Assembly: GCA_037833965.1 (NCBI GenBank)
Contig: AP031357.1
Span: 8,700,001 to 8,764,000, forward strand
Direction: 5' to 3'
DNA length: 64,000 nt
Origin: Marchantia polymorpha subsp. ruderalis
Taxonomy: Eukaryota; Streptophyta; Marchantiopsida; Marchantiales; Marchantiaceae
In this document: positions 61,301 to 64,000 of the stretch, piece by piece
Layout of the letters: each line of letters opens with the position of its first letter
Position numbering within the stretch: position 1 is the first letter of the stretch
Translations under genes and position numbers: made by a program
The notes under the pieces: model-generated
Seen by the model: the letters and a program-made list of their open reading frames with translations, nothing else
Told to the model about the DNA's origin: nothing
The model's database searches: none

Positions 61301-62760
61301 GACTCGCCACAGACTTGAGAATGGGATCTCGTCGTTACTGACTTGACAAACTGTACCTCGAAACTGATTTCTCTCCCTCCCTCTCTCTCTCTCATGCGGG
61401 ACAAAATACGGCTCACGTCAATGAATCAGTCAGGACAGATTGAGTGAGTGAGTGACTAGATCGAGAGTTGTCTGTTGTCGTTCGGGAAGGCGGTTTGCGC
61501 CGTGCAGTGTCGATACATCAAGTGAGAGTCGGAAAAGCAGTGTTCAGATTAAGTCACTCTAATCATGTGAGGACACAACGAGAAGACATTATTGCTCTAG
61601 GAGCTCGGCTTAGGGTTTTACGGTTTAGATGGGGAGCTGACCAGAGAGGGGAATTCAAGAGCTGGCTGGTGGCCATAACGAACCAAGGTTCAAGCGAAAG
61701 CAGCTCAGATTCATTTGGCCCTCAGATCAGAAGGAGGCCATTTGTTCTTCCAGAAGATGCTGGTCAATTAATATTGTTCACCCGCGGAAACATGCACTGG
61801 GACAAGGGAGTTGTCGACCCCGTGACTCATCATCATCAATGCTAGCTAGAACCGCACTACAGTATAGGGAAGCCTTGGCCTCCGGGGCGTGGAGAAACAT
61901 GCGATCTCGATTCCTGCATCTTTTGTCAAACGCTTGCAAGTTCAAAGAGGCACTAAAGTACGAAAGTATCCTGTTGGCCGCCGGTGATGATGGGGATCCG
62001 GCAACGAGCCACCGTCGCGCTCGAAATGACCTGCCGAGAGCAGAGTGGAAGAGAATGGAATCAAGATAATGAAAAGAATAAGATATGGCTCCCTTTGAGA
62101 TTGAAAATCACTCATTTGTCGAAACGCACATCTTCGATCGATCGATGGGAGGACCCCTCTCTGCTGTCATCGAAAGTAAATGTACCGAGTAAGTGCGTAA
62201 TATCAAACTTCTGTTAGACCACAGTCCACTCAACTGGCGTTTGAAACGACGAATAACCTCCATTCTTGCAAGGTGTGATTTTAGATGCGTTGTGAGAAAG
62301 CAGTGAGAAGAATGTGTCCATTTACTATAATGGTAGTAGATCAAGCCCAGGGGACCCGAATGGTCAAAAGGTTAAAAAATACATCCACTCGCTACCAAGG
62401 AGAAAACCCCTAGCTATTGCCTAGAACGATGACTAATACCATTCTTAATATAACAGGTTCAAGCTGTAGTAAAGAATAGAAATTCAGAAGAATAAAAATG
62501 CAACAATTTTATAGACATTTCTAATATAAATATATCTAATACATGTAACAAACACATGCTCTTTGTCCTGAATAGTCCTATTCTCACATAAACTACAAAA
62601 TTGTTCACTTCTATCAATGTTATACTTTTATATCAATATTATGAGACTTTGTATTATGTGTCGTGCAATAATATGATGTAAATATGTAGTAATCATTGCA
62701 AATAAATCTACTTGTCGAAAATAAACAAAGATAGGGTTAATTTTTTTATCCAAAGAATAT
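58321..62760. other. Unassigned region with mixed composition
   Basis: GC-rich again at about 59630-59900. The plus frame 61468-61845 (125 codons) is Arg/Ser-rich with no motif I recognise and contains a telo-box-like TAGGGTTT at 61611-61618, which would better suit a promoter. No gene can be supported. Confidence 0.35.
59134..59160. repeat. (GAATC)5 microsatellite
   Basis: Five perfect GAATC units preceded by TC. Confidence 0.95.
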
Positions 62761-62767
62761 TGAGAAT

Positions 62768-63290
62768 TTATATTGTAGACGTGGGCGAAATGCATATTAC
62801 TGTGATACATTTCTTCGCCGAAGATCGTTTTGGTATATTACACAAACTGAAGGAGGGTTCAACTTTATGAGGAAGGTGTAGCCCACTTGGGTAACACTTT
62901 ATGATCTCCGGTAGAATACACAGATGAAAACGAGGGTGCTGCAATGATATCGAAACCCGGTCGTAACTAGACTTGTCAAATTCGAATAGAATGCCAGCAG
63001 CTAATATCTGCCACCTAATATCTTCTCTGCAGGTGTCTCGCTTTTGGCCAAGCAGCAGCTCAATCTTCTGCACAGCTATATCGTACATCCTCCCGAGGTA
63101 GATGAACGAAGTACATCAACTTGATGGTTGCTCCTCATAATGTGCCGTTCCTCTTTGGTAGACAGACTTCAAAAGCCTCAAGTCTTGTTTGCCTATGATG
63201 CTGATTTTTCCACTAGCGTCCAATGGTCCCTCGAAATATCCTCTCTGGACTATTTTTCTTTCTTCAGCTAAAATACTCCTCTAGATAGAA
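62768..63290 (-). pseudogene. Possible decayed coding sequence of unknown family
   Basis: The minus strand reads a protein-like stretch, YFEGPLDASGKISIIGKQ (about 63235-63182), continuing to KSVYQRGTAHYEEQ, then a stop. It is followed within the same 500 bp by a 106-codon frame (63088-62768) containing QKIELLLGQKRDTCREDI. Further upstream the likely frame is interrupted by stops. This looks like a broken gene or transposon ORF, but I recognise no family. Confidence 0.22.
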
Positions 63291-64000
63291 TGTCTTATCT
63301 GGGGCAACTCTGATGTCAAGCTTGTACCAAGTAACTCGCTTTTACCAAGTCAAAGAGCTAACTTGACTGTTAAAGTATCAACGGAATCGGTCAGAATATG
63401 ACCCTCAACTTTTGTAAATGAGATTCAGTCTCAAATGTGTGAATGTGCGAGTGTTCTTGTTCGACTGAATGTTTTCAGTGACAAAACCCCATCATCGATC
63501 TAGGACACATTTTGGCCTGGAGCTTTGTGCCCTTAGGGACGATTCAACCCCTTCATCATTTCCTTACAGGTCTCTAATTCATAAGATTTTGGAACTTTCG
63601 AATGTAAGGCAGACTGTCTAGAACAGGATAATCTCCGGGGTCTTGAAGCAAGCATCAGTGACGATTCCAAGTGCTCACATCCGCAAGGAAGATGAATTTT
63701 GTGGAAGATCCGCAGATAGATTCATATATGTGAAGATGATGTCATTTATGGCGAGCACTGTTGAAACTGTAGCTCTCAGTATAAAAAAAAATTGTGCAGG
63801 GAGAACTACTGTAATCAGAATCACTTGTCGAAGTCTGATGATTATGATCAGAATATTTATTCCGATATCAAAAGGACTGACCTTTTCAGAAGAGATGAAG
63901 GCTGACAACATGTTCTTCAATGACAATCTTACCTGCTTTAAGGGACAGCGTCTGGCTCAATCTGGTCGTAACAGCGACGGTTCACTAGAAAGGACGTTAG
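63291..64000. other. Right edge: open plus-strand frame, unassigned
   Basis: From just after a TAG near 63620 the plus strand stays open to the end of the window (about 125 codons). It contains no recognisable motif. It may be the start of an exon continuing outside the window or a chance frame. Confidence 0.2.

Noticed and set aside
1..64000. CRISPR array, operon or phage/plasmid system
   Set aside because: No spaced direct repeats of suitable size and no prokaryotic gene organisation; the genes are spliced and eukaryotic.

Overview
This window looks like nuclear DNA of a land plant, most likely a bryophyte (liverwort or moss). The evidence is spliced genes with GT-AG introns, long GC- and CT-rich leaders, a plant-type WVD2/TPX2-like microtubule protein, eukaryotic tRNA genes without CCA, telo-box promoter motifs and heavily decayed Copia retroelements. 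I see no bacterial, organellar or CRISPR content. The species cannot be fixed from sequence alone.

Layout: positions 1 to about 26000 are AT-rich and gene-poor. They hold a long near-perfect inverted repeat (128-382), two decayed Copia elements on the minus strand (about 10.5-13.3 kb and 14.8-18.4 kb), AT microsatellites, a 31-bp-arm hairpin (23161-23225) and some unassigned reading frames. A GC- and CT-rich region (26.1-27.5 kb) leads into the gene-bearing half: a seven-exon WAVE-DAMPENED2-like gene (29321-32525); a tRNA-Glu(CUC) gene divergent from a methionine sulfoxide reductase B gene (35566-37947); a CWC21/SRRM2-type spliceosome gene (41391-42689); an Rpr2/Rpp21/Snm1-family RNase P/MRP subunit gene (44211-45561); a probable decayed LTR (49122-49624); and a second tRNA-Glu(CUC) plus MsrB pair (51705-54049). 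The last 10 kb is mostly unassigned, with a GC-rich island at 57.6-58.3 kb.

The most interesting structure is the duplicated tRNA-Glu/MsrB segment. Both copies keep the same divergent arrangement, the same coding-exon lengths and intron phases, and recognisable homology for about 2 kb downstream. The first coding region differs: copy 1 can be read from an upstream exon that adds 44 Ser/Arg-rich residues resembling a plastid transit peptide. In copy 2 the homologous exon is 46 nt shorter, the frame is broken, and the homologous AUG opens a short upstream ORF. This predicts a plastid form and a cytosolic form from one ancestral gene.

All gene models were spliced by eye from reading-frame continuity and GT-AG junctions, without transcripts or database searches. 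The five protein-coding genes and two tRNAs are well supported. The unassigned ORFs are weak and are marked so.
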